Notes under the pieces: generated by a model
What the model was told of the DNA's origin: nothing
The model's database searches: none
The model's input: the letters and a program-made list of their open reading frames with translations, nothing else
Position numbers and translations under genes: made by a program
Shown: in pieces, positions 1 to 8,376 of the stretch
How positions within the stretch are numbered: position 1 is the stretch's first letter
Layout of the letters: each line of letters begins with the position of its first letter
Source: Onthovicinus sp900555545
Lineage (GTDB): Bacteria; Bacillota; Clostridia; Oscillospirales; Acutalibacteraceae
Reading direction: 5' to 3'
Assembly (NCBI GenBank): GCA_949296915.1
Contig: CASFPX010000013.1
Span: forward strand, 1 to 64,000
DNA: 64,000 bases

Positions 1-46
1 GTAAAAGGAAATGCAATAACTACTTGCATAAATGGATGAACAAAAG

Positions 47-94
47 AATCGCCCCTTAAAAAGAAGCTGCTGGAGCTTCCCTTTGGGGGCGATT
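47..94. terminator. Hairpin downstream of the ybaK-like gene
   Basis: AATCGCCCC (47-55) pairs with GGGGCGATT (86-94), with a smaller GAAGCT/AGCTTC hairpin inside. T-rich sequence follows on both strands, so it could end the minus-strand pyrE/ybaK transcript and anything entering from the left. Confidence 0.5.
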
Positions 95-166
95 TTGGTA
101 AATGTCTATCCGAATAGACTTTTTCCGAACACAGGAAAGGTAGCGGGGCGCTTTCAGTCAATCATT

Positions 167-643
167 TTATGCCTGTTCCCAACCCTTGCATACATCAATC
201 CATTCCCTGAAGTTAGAGTACTGCTCCAGTTCGCCGATCGTCAGGCAGATGGCACTGTTGCTGCTCCCACACGCGGGATAGACGGTTTCAAACCGCTTGA
301 GAGAATAATCCAGGTACGTGGTGACACCATCTTTGACGGCAAAGGGACACACGCCGCCGACAGCGTGACCGACGAGATCCAACGCCTCCTCGGGTGAGAG
401 CATTTTGGCCTTTGTCTGGAAAAAAGACTTGAACTTTGCATTGTCGATCCGTGCGTCACCGGCAGCGACAACGAGAACGGGACTGCCGTTGACATTGAAG
501 GAGAGGGTTTTGGCGATCCGGCACGGCTCGCAGCCCAGCGCCTGGGCTGCGAGCGCAACCGTCGCGCTCGACTCTGGGAATTCCTGAATGCGGTCATCCA
601 TATGATACCGGGCAAAATACGCCCGAACAGGTTCAATTGCCAT
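167..643 (-). CDS. YbaK/EbsC-type aminoacyl-tRNA deacylase
   Basis: This 158-residue protein has the single-domain length of the YbaK/ProX editing family, which hydrolyses mischarged tRNA such as Cys- or Ala-tRNA(Pro) in the cytoplasm. Visible features are the conserved lysine in AKTLSF (Lys45), the GGVCPFA loop (about 96-102) and a C-terminal PACGSSNSAI segment matching the family's Gly/Ser substrate loop. The ATG has an AGGAGG site upstream. It begins 14 bp after the pyrE stop and is probably co-transcribed with pyrE, with no obvious metabolic link. The family is clear; which mischarged tRNA it edits cannot be told. Confidence 0.9.
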   Translation of the reverse strand: MAIEPVRAYFARYHMDDRIQEFPESSATVALAAQALGCEPCRIAKTLSFNVNGSPVLVVAAGDARIDNAKFKSFFQTKAKMLSPEEALDLVGHAVGGVCPFAVKDGVTTYLDYSLKRFETVYPACGSSNSAICLTIGELEQYSNFREWIDVCKGWEQA

Positions 644-657
644 CGTCTTCCTCCTGA

Positions 658-1326
658 TTATTGGACGCCATAGGTCTCCAGATGGGCCTCGATCCGGTCC
701 TTCATCTCATCGTCGACAACGATTTTTCCCCCGATCTCCCGGTTGTGTAGGAAGGCGACGATCTCCCGGATGGTGACAATCGGGTAGGTGGTGATGTCAA
801 ACTCCTTTTTGATCTCCTGAATAGCACTCAACTCGCCTTCACCGCGCTCCATACGGTCAACTGAAACGATCAGGGAGGTGACTTCCACGTCCAGTGCTTT
901 GAGCGTTTCAATACTCTCACGGACTGATTTGCCTGCGGTGATAACATCCTCCACAATGCCAATCCGATCGCCTGGCTGCGGCTTATAACCGATCAGACTG
1001 CCCCCCTCGCCGTGGTCCTTGGCCTCCTTGCGGTTAAAGGCGTAGGGGATGTCGATCTGATAGTCCCGGTACAGGGAGGCCGCCGCCGTGACGACAAGCG
1101 GAATTCCCTTGTAGGCCGGTCCGTAGAGCGCATCCACGCTGCCAATCATATGCTCTTTGATGCATGCGGCGTAGTAGTCGCCCAGCTTGGCGATCTGGCG
1201 AGCCGTTTTATAGTTACCGGTGTTGATAAAGTAGGGGGTCTTACGGCCGCTTTTGGTGACAAAGTCGCCAAAGGTCAACACACCGGACTCCACCATAAAG
1301 GTGATAAATTCTTCCTTATAATTCAT
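658..1326 (-). CDS. pyrE: Orotate phosphoribosyltransferase
   Basis: The enzyme transfers phosphoribose from PRPP to orotate, giving OMP in de novo pyrimidine synthesis. The 222-residue protein has the PRPP-binding motif VEDVITAGKS (about 125-134) and the mobile catalytic loop FNRKEAKDHGEGG (about 97-109). GGAGGG lies just before the ATG. It follows glnA by 19 bp on the same strand and precedes the ybaK-like gene by 14 bp. No other pyr gene and no PyrR attenuator is visible here, so pyrE is detached from a pyr operon in this window. Confidence 0.96.
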   Translation of the reverse strand: MNYKEEFITFMVESGVLTFGDFVTKSGRKTPYFINTGNYKTARQIAKLGDYYAACIKEHMIGSVDALYGPAYKGIPLVVTAAASLYRDYQIDIPYAFNRKEAKDHGEGGSLIGYKPQPGDRIGIVEDVITAGKSVRESIETLKALDVEVTSLIVSVDRMERGEGELSAIQEIKKEFDITTYPIVTIREIVAFLHNREIGGKIVVDDEMKDRIEAHLETYGVQ

Positions 1327-1345
1327 GGTTAGCCCTCCGTACAGA

Positions 1346-2677
1346 TCAATACTTTTTCAGATAGCTGTCAAGCTCCCATTGGGAGACACGCATACGGTAT
1401 TCATCCCACTCATGCTGCTTGGCGTGTAGGTACTTTTTGTATACGTGGTCGCCCAGTGTCTTCATCATGAAAGGATCGCCCTTGAAGGCACGGATGGCCT
1501 CCTGCAGGCTGGCGGGCAGCGTCTCAATGTTGGTATTCTCCAGATCCTTGCGCGTCATGGCGTAGATGTTGGAGTCGATCGCCGGTGGAGGCGTCAAGCC
1601 GCGCTCGATTCCGTCCAGGCCGGCGGCCAGGCACACAGCCATCTCCAGATAGGGGTTACAGGCCGGATCTGCGTTGCGGAGCTCCAAGCGGGTGGCCGCA
1701 CCACGTGAGGCGGGGACGCGGATCAGCGGGCTGCGGTTGTGCGCGGACCAAGCGATGTATACCGGCGCCTCGTAACCGGGAACCAGACGCTTGTAGGAGT
1801 TGACGAGCGGATTCGTGATGATGGACATGCTCTTGACATGGTCGATGAGACCGGCGATAAAGTGGTAGGCATCCTGGCTCAGGCCGAGCTCGTCGGATTC
1901 GTCATAAAAGGCATTTTTCCCGTTCCGGAACAGGGACATATTGGTGTGCATACCGGAACCGCTGGCACCGAAGATCGGTTTGGGCATAAAGGTGGCGTGC
2001 AGGTTATGGCGCAGGGCGATCGTCTTGACTACAAATCGGAAAGTGATCGTATTGTCGGCCGCGGCGAGCACTTCGTCGTACTTAAAGCCAATTTCGTGCT
2101 GACCGGCAGCCACCTCGTGGTGGGACGCCTCGATCTCAAAGCCCATCTCCTCAAGGGTCAGGCAGATGTCGCGCCGGCAGGCTTCGCCCCGGTCAATGGG
2201 GGCCAGATCGAAATAACCGCCCTTATCGTTGGTGATGGTGGTGGGGTTCCCCTCCTCATCGATGTGGAACAGGTAGAATTCGCACTCCGGTCCCACGTTG
2301 AACGTGTAACCGAGCCTGGCCGCGTGCTCGATCTCCTTTTTGAGCACGTAGCGGGGATCCCCTTCAAAGGGCGTGCCATCCGGGTTATAGACGTCACAGA
2401 TCAGACGGGCTGTCCGGGCGCCGCTTTCGCTCCACGGAAAGACGACAAACGTGTTGTAATCAGGGCGCAGGTACATATCGGATTCCTCAATGCGCACAAA
2501 TCCCTCGATGGAGGAGCCGTCAAACATGCACTCGTTGTTCAGCGCTTTTTCCAGCTGGCGAACCGTGATGGCGACATTCTTAGGTTGGCCGTGGATATCG
2601 GTAAATTGTAGCCGGACAAATTTGACGTTTTCCTCCTCCGCGATCCGGAGGATATCCTCTTTTGAATACTTGTGCAT
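1346..2677 (-). CDS. glnA: Glutamine synthetase, type I-alpha
   Basis: It makes glutamine from glutamate, ammonia and ATP. The start is placed at 2677 because GAGAGGAG lies just upstream; a longer frame to 2710 has no comparable site. This gives 443 residues, normal for GSI-alpha. Visible are the FDGSSIEGF segment (52-60), GSGMHTNMS and the RGAATRLELR substrate region. Arg62 in EGFVRIEES corresponds to the residue that mediates feedback inhibition in the Bacillus enzyme. The adenylylation-loop tyrosine of beta-type enzymes is not seen. No glnR is adjacent, so its regulation cannot be told. Confidence 0.97.
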   Translation of the reverse strand: MHKYSKEDILRIAEEENVKFVRLQFTDIHGQPKNVAITVRQLEKALNNECMFDGSSIEGFVRIEESDMYLRPDYNTFVVFPWSESGARTARLICDVYNPDGTPFEGDPRYVLKKEIEHAARLGYTFNVGPECEFYLFHIDEEGNPTTITNDKGGYFDLAPIDRGEACRRDICLTLEEMGFEIEASHHEVAAGQHEIGFKYDEVLAAADNTITFRFVVKTIALRHNLHATFMPKPIFGASGSGMHTNMSLFRNGKNAFYDESDELGLSQDAYHFIAGLIDHVKSMSIITNPLVNSYKRLVPGYEAPVYIAWSAHNRSPLIRVPASRGAATRLELRNADPACNPYLEMAVCLAAGLDGIERGLTPPPAIDSNIYAMTRKDLENTNIETLPASLQEAIRAFKGDPFMMKTLGDHVYKKYLHAKQHEWDEYRMRVSQWELDSYLKKY

Positions 2678-2738
2678 ATGACTGTCTCCTCTCAAAATAT
2701 CTTGTGCCATTGCAAAATTAAAATAGGGGAGTGCTGCC

Positions 2739-5282
2739 TTACAGCGCCCGATAATAGATCCAGTTGCCGAAGTTGATCGGGATCAGTAGAATTTTCAGGC
2801 GTGTGAGCGCGCCGGTGAGAGCCGACTTGACATCTGTGATATCGGCGATGGATTTGATGGACAAGCTGCTCAGGAAGCTGTCCAATGTGACGCCTTCCTT
2901 TACGGGGACGGTGACCGTGATGCTGCCGCCGGGCAGAATATCCAGGAAGTTATCGCTGAAATTTCCGGACGCATAGGGGCTGTACAGGAACACACTGCGC
3001 GCAAACAGATCAGACTTGATCGTGACCGTTGCCTCTCCCTCTGCGATTTGGGCGGAGATGCCGTAGTCGCATTTGGGCAGCTGGAGCCTTTTCTCCGGAC
3101 CAAATAAAGCGATCCGTGAGGAGATAACCTTGCCATCGCGCAGTAGCTCGACATACAGGAGGGCGCGGCGCCTGTTTGTCCCTTGCAACAGATCGCGAAC
3201 GCTCAAGGTGGCAATGCATTCACTCGACGCGCCGGGGATCGAAATTTCCTGTTCGGCTTTTTTGAGGATTTTTCCTCCGAATTCAATGACCCTGTATTTC
3301 AGCACGCCGCTGAATTTATCGATGCGGTCGTTGATGGCAAAGAGCTTGATTTGTTTTTTGGTGTCCTGAACGCTGACGGCGACTGGCTCATTAAAGCGGC
3401 GTGCGGCGTAGTGCAGCGCTTTGTAGTCGCCCAGGTAGTCCATGCCGGCCCAGGAGTTGACGGGCCAACAGTCGTTGAGCTGCCAGTAAATGGCGCCGTT
3501 GCAGCGGCCGCGGTTGCGCCGCCAGTGTTCTACGGCGTCCCGCACGCCCTCGGCTTGGATCAGCTGCGTCATATACAGCAGGTCGTCAAACTGGTTGGGG
3601 ATCCTGTATTTTTCGGCGATGTAAAAGAGCATTTTCTGATTGCCGCTCGGGCTCTTCTGGTGGGCGTTAAAGGTTTTGCTCGTGAGCGAAAGATCCTTCC
3701 CCTGGGAGAAATAGTCCACCGCATTGCGGCAGGGCATGGATTCCAGCCCGAACTCGCTGCAAAAGCGCGTGTAGCTCTTGCGGTAATAGGTGAGCGGCTG
3801 CAAGCCATGCCAAACGGCCCACAGGTGTGTATCGCCATCTTTATCGGAGGAGAAGCCCTTCATGTACTCGCGCCCGATGGGGGACCCTGCGATGAAGGAG
3901 GTCTCCCCGTCGTTTTCGTTGACAAGATCAGGCAGGATGTGGTAGAAGAACTTCTCTGTCCAGTCCATCAGCTTTTTGTATGTGCGCCAGGCGATGGACA
4001 TTGTCTCCAGCTCGTTGTTGCCGCACCACAGCGCTAAACAGGCGTGATGCCGCAGGCGTTTAACGTTGGAGGCGACCTCCTCCTTCACGTTGGTGAGCAG
4101 CGCCTCGTCATAGAAGGGGTAGGGCTGGCAGGCGAACATGAAATCCTGCCAGACAAGGATGCCGTACTGGTCGCAGTAGTCATAAAATTCGTCGGTCTCA
4201 TAGTTCCCGCCGCCCCATACGCGGATGATATTCATGTTTGCCTGTGCGCAGCTGCGGATGAGCTTTTCGCGGTCTGCCGCCGTGAAGCGCGTGATCATGG
4301 AATCCGGCGGGATGTAATTGGCACCCTTGGCAAACAGATCCACGCCGTTCAGGACAAATTTGAAGTTTTGGCCATATTTATCGTCCGACCGGTCGAGACG
4401 GATCGTGCGCAGTCCGATCTTTTTGGAGGAGGAGTCGAGCAGCGCGCCGTTTTGCTTGAGTGTGACCTCGATGGTGTAGAGGGGCTGTGTCTTGCGCAGG
4501 GAGAGATCGTTCGTCCACCACAGTTCGGGGTCGCGGATGGTAAAGTCTGTTCGCCCGGCACTCTCACTCTCCCTGACCTCAAGCACCTCGCCGGAGGGGG
4601 AGATGAGCTTAATCTTCAACTGATATGCGCCGCCGCTTGCCAAAGCCTCCACAGCGGTATCGACGGCAAGGTCGACCACGCCGTCGTGATGGCGTTGCGT
4701 GATGCGCAAATCCCCGAGTTTGTAGGAGGAGTAAAACCGGATACCGATCTTACCGGCGATGCCGCTCACAGGGATCACCGGGCCCCAGTCCCATCCGAAG
4801 TGGCACTGGGTTTTGCGGATGTGCGGAATGCCCGACATGCCGTTGTTGTTGCGGGGCATTTTGTCGGCTTTCTGCTTCTCCTCGATGTACCGAATCGGAG
4901 AGAAAAAGACGATGCGGATGGCGTTTTCCCCTTCCTTCAGAAAGCGCTTGACGTCCTGACAGTAGGGGAGAAAGCAGTTCTGGCTGCTGCCGGCTTTTGT
5001 TTCATTAATATAAATATCACACAGCGTATCCAGGCAGCTGCATGTGAGCAGCGCCACATCCTCGCGGAGGAGATCGTCGGAGACGAAAAAGGTGTGCTCA
5101 TACTCCCAGTCTTTTTCCGCCACCCACAGCGTTTCCGCTTCGTTCAGCCCGACAAAGGGGTCTTTCAGCTTGCCAAGGGCCATCAGATCCAAATAGTTGC
5201 ACCCGGGGACGGCCGCCGTCATGTAGTCGCCGCTGCCGGCTTCGCGAAACCGCCACTCCCCACCCAGGGATAATTCTCTCAT
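2739..5282 (-). CDS. Glycoside hydrolase family 2, beta-mannosidase-like
   Basis: The start at 5282 is chosen for a CGGAGG site 8 bp upstream; the open frame runs further back but upstream codons have no site. The 847-residue protein opens with a GH2 sugar-binding sandwich, then an Ig-like domain and a TIM barrel. Beta-mannosidase signatures include VWGGGNYE, VWQDFMFACQPYP, the acid/base glutamate in WCGNNE and the nucleophile glutamate in SEFG. No signal peptide is seen, so it probably acts in the cytoplasm on imported manno-oligosaccharides. No transporter is adjacent. Beta-mannosidase is the best match; another GH2 activity is possible. Confidence 0.9.
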   Translation of the reverse strand: MRELSLGGEWRFREAGSGDYMTAAVPGCNYLDLMALGKLKDPFVGLNEAETLWVAEKDWEYEHTFFVSDDLLREDVALLTCSCLDTLCDIYINETKAGSSQNCFLPYCQDVKRFLKEGENAIRIVFFSPIRYIEEKQKADKMPRNNNGMSGIPHIRKTQCHFGWDWGPVIPVSGIAGKIGIRFYSSYKLGDLRITQRHHDGVVDLAVDTAVEALASGGAYQLKIKLISPSGEVLEVRESESAGRTDFTIRDPELWWTNDLSLRKTQPLYTIEVTLKQNGALLDSSSKKIGLRTIRLDRSDDKYGQNFKFVLNGVDLFAKGANYIPPDSMITRFTAADREKLIRSCAQANMNIIRVWGGGNYETDEFYDYCDQYGILVWQDFMFACQPYPFYDEALLTNVKEEVASNVKRLRHHACLALWCGNNELETMSIAWRTYKKLMDWTEKFFYHILPDLVNENDGETSFIAGSPIGREYMKGFSSDKDGDTHLWAVWHGLQPLTYYRKSYTRFCSEFGLESMPCRNAVDYFSQGKDLSLTSKTFNAHQKSPSGNQKMLFYIAEKYRIPNQFDDLLYMTQLIQAEGVRDAVEHWRRNRGRCNGAIYWQLNDCWPVNSWAGMDYLGDYKALHYAARRFNEPVAVSVQDTKKQIKLFAINDRIDKFSGVLKYRVIEFGGKILKKAEQEISIPGASSECIATLSVRDLLQGTNRRRALLYVELLRDGKVISSRIALFGPEKRLQLPKCDYGISAQIAEGEATVTIKSDLFARSVFLYSPYASGNFSDNFLDILPGGSITVTVPVKEGVTLDSFLSSLSIKSIADITDVKSALTGALTRLKILLIPINFGNWIYYRAL

Positions 5283-5466
5283 TTCTTCTTGCCTCCGTAG
5301 TGGTTTGATAAAATACAAACGTATAGATATAAACATTATATCAGAACACGGCGTAAAAATAAAGCAAAAAATATCGTATAAAGTGACGAAACAGGGCGGA
5401 GAATGTTCCTGGTGCATGGTGTTTTGAATCCCGGAGAGGGTGCAACAAAAAAATCGGACAAAACAC
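5283..5466. other. AT-rich divergent intergenic region
   Basis: This lies between the GH2 gene and the ribosomal cluster. A minus-strand TATAAT (5335-5340) could serve the GH2 gene, but no good -35 sits at the right distance. No gene is seen. Confidence 0.4.
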
Positions 5467-5495
5467 TTGACCGCTTGCCCCAATTGTGGTATAGT
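5467..5495 (+). promoter_or_regulatory. Sigma-A promoter of rpmG-secE-nusG
   Basis: TTGACC (5467-5472) and TATAGT (5490-5495) are separated by exactly 17 bp. It lies about 95 bp upstream of rpmG and faces the cluster. Confidence 0.8.
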
Positions 5496-5502
5496 GATAG
5501 TA

Positions 5503-5547
5503 CCTCTCGGAGGGTTCTTTTTTTGTACCCCCGTTTTTGTCGAGAGG
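5503..5547 (+). other. 5' leader hairpin upstream of rpmG
   Basis: CCTCTCG (5503-5509) pairs with CGAGAGG (5541-5547) around a T-rich loop. It begins near the predicted transcript start. Its role is unknown; it may stabilise the mRNA. Confidence 0.35.
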
Positions 5548-5589
5548 GAGGCCAATTTATTATTCCAATGTTAAGCGGAGGTGCCGAAC

Positions 5590-5739
5590 ATGAGAGTCAG
5601 AGTCACATTGGCTTGCCAGGAGTGCAAGCAGCGCAATTACAACACCATGAAGAACAAGAAGAACGACCCGGACAGGCTGGAAATGAACAAGTATTGCCGG
5701 TTCTGCAAAAAACACACTCTCCATAAAGAGACGAAGTAA
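5590..5739 (+). CDS. rpmG: 50S ribosomal protein L33
   Basis: This 49-residue protein is L33 of the zinc-binding (C+) type: it has two CxxC pairs, CQEC (residues 9-12) and CRFC near the C-terminus. It is a small basic protein of the large subunit. GCGGAGG precedes the ATG. Position immediately before secE and nusG is the classic bacterial arrangement and supports the call. Confidence 0.96.
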   Translation: MRVRVTLACQECKQRNYNTMKNKKNDPDRLEMNKYCRFCKKHTLHKETK

Positions 5740-5756
5740 TCGGACGGAGGGAGATT

Positions 5757-6224
5757 ATGGCAAACAAGAACAAAAAGGCCCCGGATCAGAAAGTGGAAGG
5801 CGCACCTGCGGTAAAACCGGCCAAAAAGGCCAAGGCTGCCGAGAAGAAGCCGAATATCTTTGTCCGGATGGGCCGGGCGATCAAGCGGTTTGTCAAGGGC
5901 TTTTTCTCCGAGGGGAAAAAGATCATCTGGGCGGACGGTAAAACAGTGCTCAAGAATACGGGCATCGTACTTGCGGTGATTGTATTCATCGGTATTTTTG
6001 TATGGCTGTTCGACTTTGGCGTAGAGAAACTGCTGGTCTATTCCGTATCCGCCTCCCCAATGCTCCAGACAGAGCAGGCCGAGGATGAAACGGAGGCCCA
6101 GACGGAGGCTGACACACAGGCTGAGACGGATACCCAGGCGGCTGGGGATACGACCGCTCCGGCGGCGGACACCACAGCGGCGGCCGGCATGATGAATCTG
6201 CTTGACGGGTTTATCATCGGCTGA
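5757..6224 (+). CDS. secE: Preprotein translocase subunit SecE with a long acidic C-terminal tail
   Basis: SecE clamps SecY in the translocase. The 155-residue protein has a Lys/Ala/Pro-rich N-terminus (1-35), the conserved amphipathic region RAIKRFVKGFFSEGKKIIW (40-58) and one membrane span (about 68-86). Single-span Gram-positive SecE proteins usually end soon after the span. Here a further 60 residues follow, rich in Glu, Asp, Thr and Ala (about 104-143) and ending in a hydrophobic MMNLLDGFIIG. By SecE topology this tail would face outside the cell. GGAGGG precedes the ATG, and nusG follows by 14 bp. Confidence 0.93.
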   Translation: MANKNKKAPDQKVEGAPAVKPAKKAKAAEKKPNIFVRMGRAIKRFVKGFFSEGKKIIWADGKTVLKNTGIVLAVIVFIGIFVWLFDFGVEKLLVYSVSASPMLQTEQAEDETEAQTEADTQAETDTQAAGDTTAPAADTTAAAGMMNLLDGFIIG

Positions 6225-6238
6225 TTGGGGGTTGTCTG

Positions 6239-6781
6239 ATGTCTGAAAACGCCAGATGGTTTGTGGTCCACACCTATTCGGGGTATGAGAATAAAGTTGC
6301 TTCGGATATCGAAAAGGTTGTGGAAAACCGCAATATGCACGATTTGATCCTCGATGTCAAGATCCCTACGGAGACGGTCACGGAGATCAAGGATAATAAG
6401 AAAACCGAGGTCGAACGCAAGATATTCCCCAGCTATGTGCTGGTCAAGCTTGCTGTCAACGATGACCTTGAAATGACGGATGAGACATGGTACCTGATCC
6501 GCAACACGCGTGGTGTGACCGGGTTCGTCGGCCCGGGGAGCAAACCCGTACCGCTGACGGAGAAAGAGGTCGCCAGCCTTGGCGTGGAGAAACACTCCGT
6601 GGAAGTGGACTACGCGGTGGGCGATACAGTCACCGTAGCCGACGGCCCGTTTGAGGGCTTTACGGGCAAGGTGGACGAGATCGACACGGAGAAGAACTAT
6701 GTTCGCGTCACGATTTCCATGTTCGGCAGGGAGACCCCTGTTGAATTTGAACTCGATCAGGTGGAGCGGGAGGAAGACTGA
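6239..6781 (+). CDS. nusG: Transcription termination/antitermination factor NusG
   Basis: NusG binds RNA polymerase and affects pausing, termination and coupling to translation. The 180-residue protein has the N-terminal NGN domain (about 5-115, WFVVHTYSGYENK) and a C-terminal KOW domain (VADGPFEGFTGKV). Length and domain order are normal. The ATG follows GGGGG by 7 bp. Location between secE and rplK is canonical. Confidence 0.97.
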   Translation: MSENARWFVVHTYSGYENKVASDIEKVVENRNMHDLILDVKIPTETVTEIKDNKKTEVERKIFPSYVLVKLAVNDDLEMTDETWYLIRNTRGVTGFVGPGSKPVPLTEKEVASLGVEKHSVEVDYAVGDTVTVADGPFEGFTGKVDEIDTEKNYVRVTISMFGRETPVEFELDQVEREED

Positions 6782-6870
6782 ACCGCCTGAAACATTCATC
6801 AAATTGTCAAATATGGTAAAATGCGGCCACTCGCCGCTTGGTTTTACAGTGCATGCCCCCGGCGTGCGCT

Positions 6871-6907
6871 CGTGGGAGGGGCGCTAAGCCGTCCCGCCAT
6901 TTACCAC
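6871..6907 (+). promoter_or_regulatory. Putative L1-binding leader element before rplK
   Basis: The element runs from CGTGGGAGG to TTACCACA, with GTGG (6872-6875) able to pair with CCAC (6904-6907). A similar element lies before rplA. Leaders of this form before L11/L1 genes are thought to be autoregulatory L1 sites; that role here is inferred. Confidence 0.45.
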
Positions 6908-6930
6908 ATATTATGGAGGTGCAACACATA

Positions 6931-7356
6931 ATGGCTCAGAAGGTTGTAGGATTTATTAAATTGCAGATTCCCGCCGGAAAAGCAACCCCGGCACCGCCTG
7001 TCGGCCCTGCGCTCGGCCAGCATGGCGTTAACATCATGGCATTCACCAAGGAGTTCAACGAGCGTACAAAGAACGATGCAGGTCTTACGATCCCGGTCGT
7101 AATCACCGTATATGCCGACCGTTCTTTCACTTTCGTAACAAAGACTCCGCCCGCCGCAGTTCTGCTCAAGAAGGCCTGTGGTATTGAGACGGCGTCCGGC
7201 ACACCGAACAAGACCAAGGTTGCCACAGTTACAAAGGAACAGGTTCGGAAGATTGCGGAGCAGAAGATGCCCGATCTAAACGCGGCGACGATTGAGGCCG
7301 CCATGAGCATGATCGAGGGTACAGCCCGCAGCATGGGTATTACGGTTGCCGACTGA
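6931..7356 (+). CDS. rplK: 50S ribosomal protein L11
   Basis: The start at 6931 is fixed by GGAGGT at 6915-6920 and gives the standard 141 residues; the upstream in-frame codons belong to the leader. L11 forms the GTPase-associated centre with 23S rRNA. The proline-rich N-terminal segment PAGKATPAPPVGPALGQHG, bound by thiopeptides, is intact. The C-terminal RNA-binding domain ends in ARSMGITV. Confidence 0.98.
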   Translation: MAQKVVGFIKLQIPAGKATPAPPVGPALGQHGVNIMAFTKEFNERTKNDAGLTIPVVITVYADRSFTFVTKTPPAAVLLKKACGIETASGTPNKTKVATVTKEQVRKIAEQKMPDLNAATIEAAMSMIEGTARSMGITVAD

Positions 7357-7364
7357 TTTCCCTG

Positions 7365-7390
7365 CGTGGGAGGAAGAATCCGGTTACCAC
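7365..7390 (+). promoter_or_regulatory. Second putative L1-binding element, before rplA
   Basis: CGTGGGAGG, a short loop and GGTTACCAC repeat the pattern found before rplK (GTGG 7366-7369 with CCAC 7387-7390). GGGAGGT follows as the rplA ribosome binding site. Confidence 0.45.
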
Positions 7391-7411
7391 TTAATGGGAG
7401 GTAAATAAGCT

Positions 7412-8125
7412 ATGAAACATGGTAAAAAGTATGTCAACAGCACAAAGCTGATCGACAGATCCAAATTATACGATCCCGCGGAGGCACTTGACCTCGCCGT
7501 CAAGACCGCAACCGCCAAGTTTGATGAGACCGTGGAGGTCCATGTACGCCTGGGCGTTGACTCCCGCCATGCCGACCAGCAGGTCCGCGGCGCGGTTGTT
7601 CTGCCCAACGGTACCGGTAAAAAGGTACGCGTCGCCGTATTCGCCAAGGGCGATATGGCCAAGGCTGCCGAAGAGGCCGGCGCGGATATCGTCGGCGCGG
7701 AGGAGCTTGTCGCCAAGATCCAGAACGAGGGCTTCCTCGATTTTGATGTGGCGGTTGCCGCCCCCAACATGATGGGCCTGGTTGGCCGTCTTGGTAAGGT
7801 GCTCGGCCCCCGCGGCCTGATGCCCAGCCCCAAGGCCGGTACGGTCACCCCGGACGTCGCTAAGGCTGTTGTTGACGCCAAGTCCGGTAAGATCGAGTAC
7901 CGCCTGGACAAGACGAACATCATCCACTGCCCGATCGGCAAGGCTTCCTTTGGCGCGCAGAAGCTCGGTGAGAACTTCAAGGTGCTCCTGGATGCGATTG
8001 TCAAGGCAAAGCCCGCCGCAGCAAAGGGCCAGTACATCCGCTCCTGCGCGGTTGCCGTGACAATGGGCCCCGGCATCAAGATCAACCCCAACCGTGTCAC
8101 AGCGGTCGAGGGCGCAGAGGCCTGA
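7412..8125 (+). CDS. rplA: 50S ribosomal protein L1
   Basis: This 237-residue protein has the full two-domain L1 length. It begins MKHGKKY and carries the signature region KVLGPRGLMPSPKAGTVT. L1 forms the ribosomal L1 stalk and in many bacteria represses its own L11-L1 message. GGGAGGTAAATAAGCT lies just before the ATG. It is co-transcribed with rplK; a strong promoter and L10 leader follow, so rplJL forms a separately controlled unit. Confidence 0.98.
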   Translation: MKHGKKYVNSTKLIDRSKLYDPAEALDLAVKTATAKFDETVEVHVRLGVDSRHADQQVRGAVVLPNGTGKKVRVAVFAKGDMAKAAEEAGADIVGAEELVAKIQNEGFLDFDVAVAAPNMMGLVGRLGKVLGPRGLMPSPKAGTVTPDVAKAVVDAKSGKIEYRLDKTNIIHCPIGKASFGAQKLGENFKVLLDAIVKAKPAAAKGQYIRSCAVAVTMGPGIKINPNRVTAVEGAEA

Positions 8126-8133
8126 GAAAAAAC

Positions 8134-8162
8134 TTGACATCCGGCGTGGGATATGGTATCAT
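8134..8162 (+). promoter_or_regulatory. Strong sigma-A promoter of rplJ-rplL
   Basis: A perfect TTGACA (8134-8139) and TATCAT (8157-8162) are spaced by 17 bp. It begins only 8 bp after the rplA stop and drives the L10 leader and rplJL. Confidence 0.85.
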
Positions 8163-8179
8163 ATCCCATGTTGTTGATT

Positions 8180-8296
8180 ACCTAAAGACAGCAGGTGCGC
8201 GCAGCGCGTAACGGGTTCCTACCTGCCGAGGGGAAGCACTTACAGTTTTATTCTGTCAGTATCGCCTTTCCCTGCTTTAGGGCAAGGCGTTTTTTA
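8180..8296 (+). ncRNA. Ribosomal protein L10 leader
   Basis: The transcript carries the conserved AGACAGCAGGUG segment, which pairs with CCUACCUGCCGAGG as in known L10 leaders. It ends in a hairpin from CGCCTTTCCC (about 8263) to GGGCAAGGCG followed by six T residues. The L10-L12 complex is known to bind this leader and cause attenuation. Confidence 0.85.
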
Positions 8297-8376
8297 ATGC
8301 CTTGGCACGATCAGACGGCATATACGGCTGTATAGGCTGTCCCATACACGCCACAACCCGGGAGGTGAATACAAAT

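Noticed and set aside
1739..2611. 290-codon plus-strand frame opposite glnA
   Set aside because: Shadow of glnA in a GC-rich gene; no ribosome binding site and no recognisable domain.
4044..5273. 409-codon plus-strand frame opposite the GH2 gene
   Set aside because: Antisense shadow; the opposite strand encodes a complete GH2 enzyme with catalytic residues.
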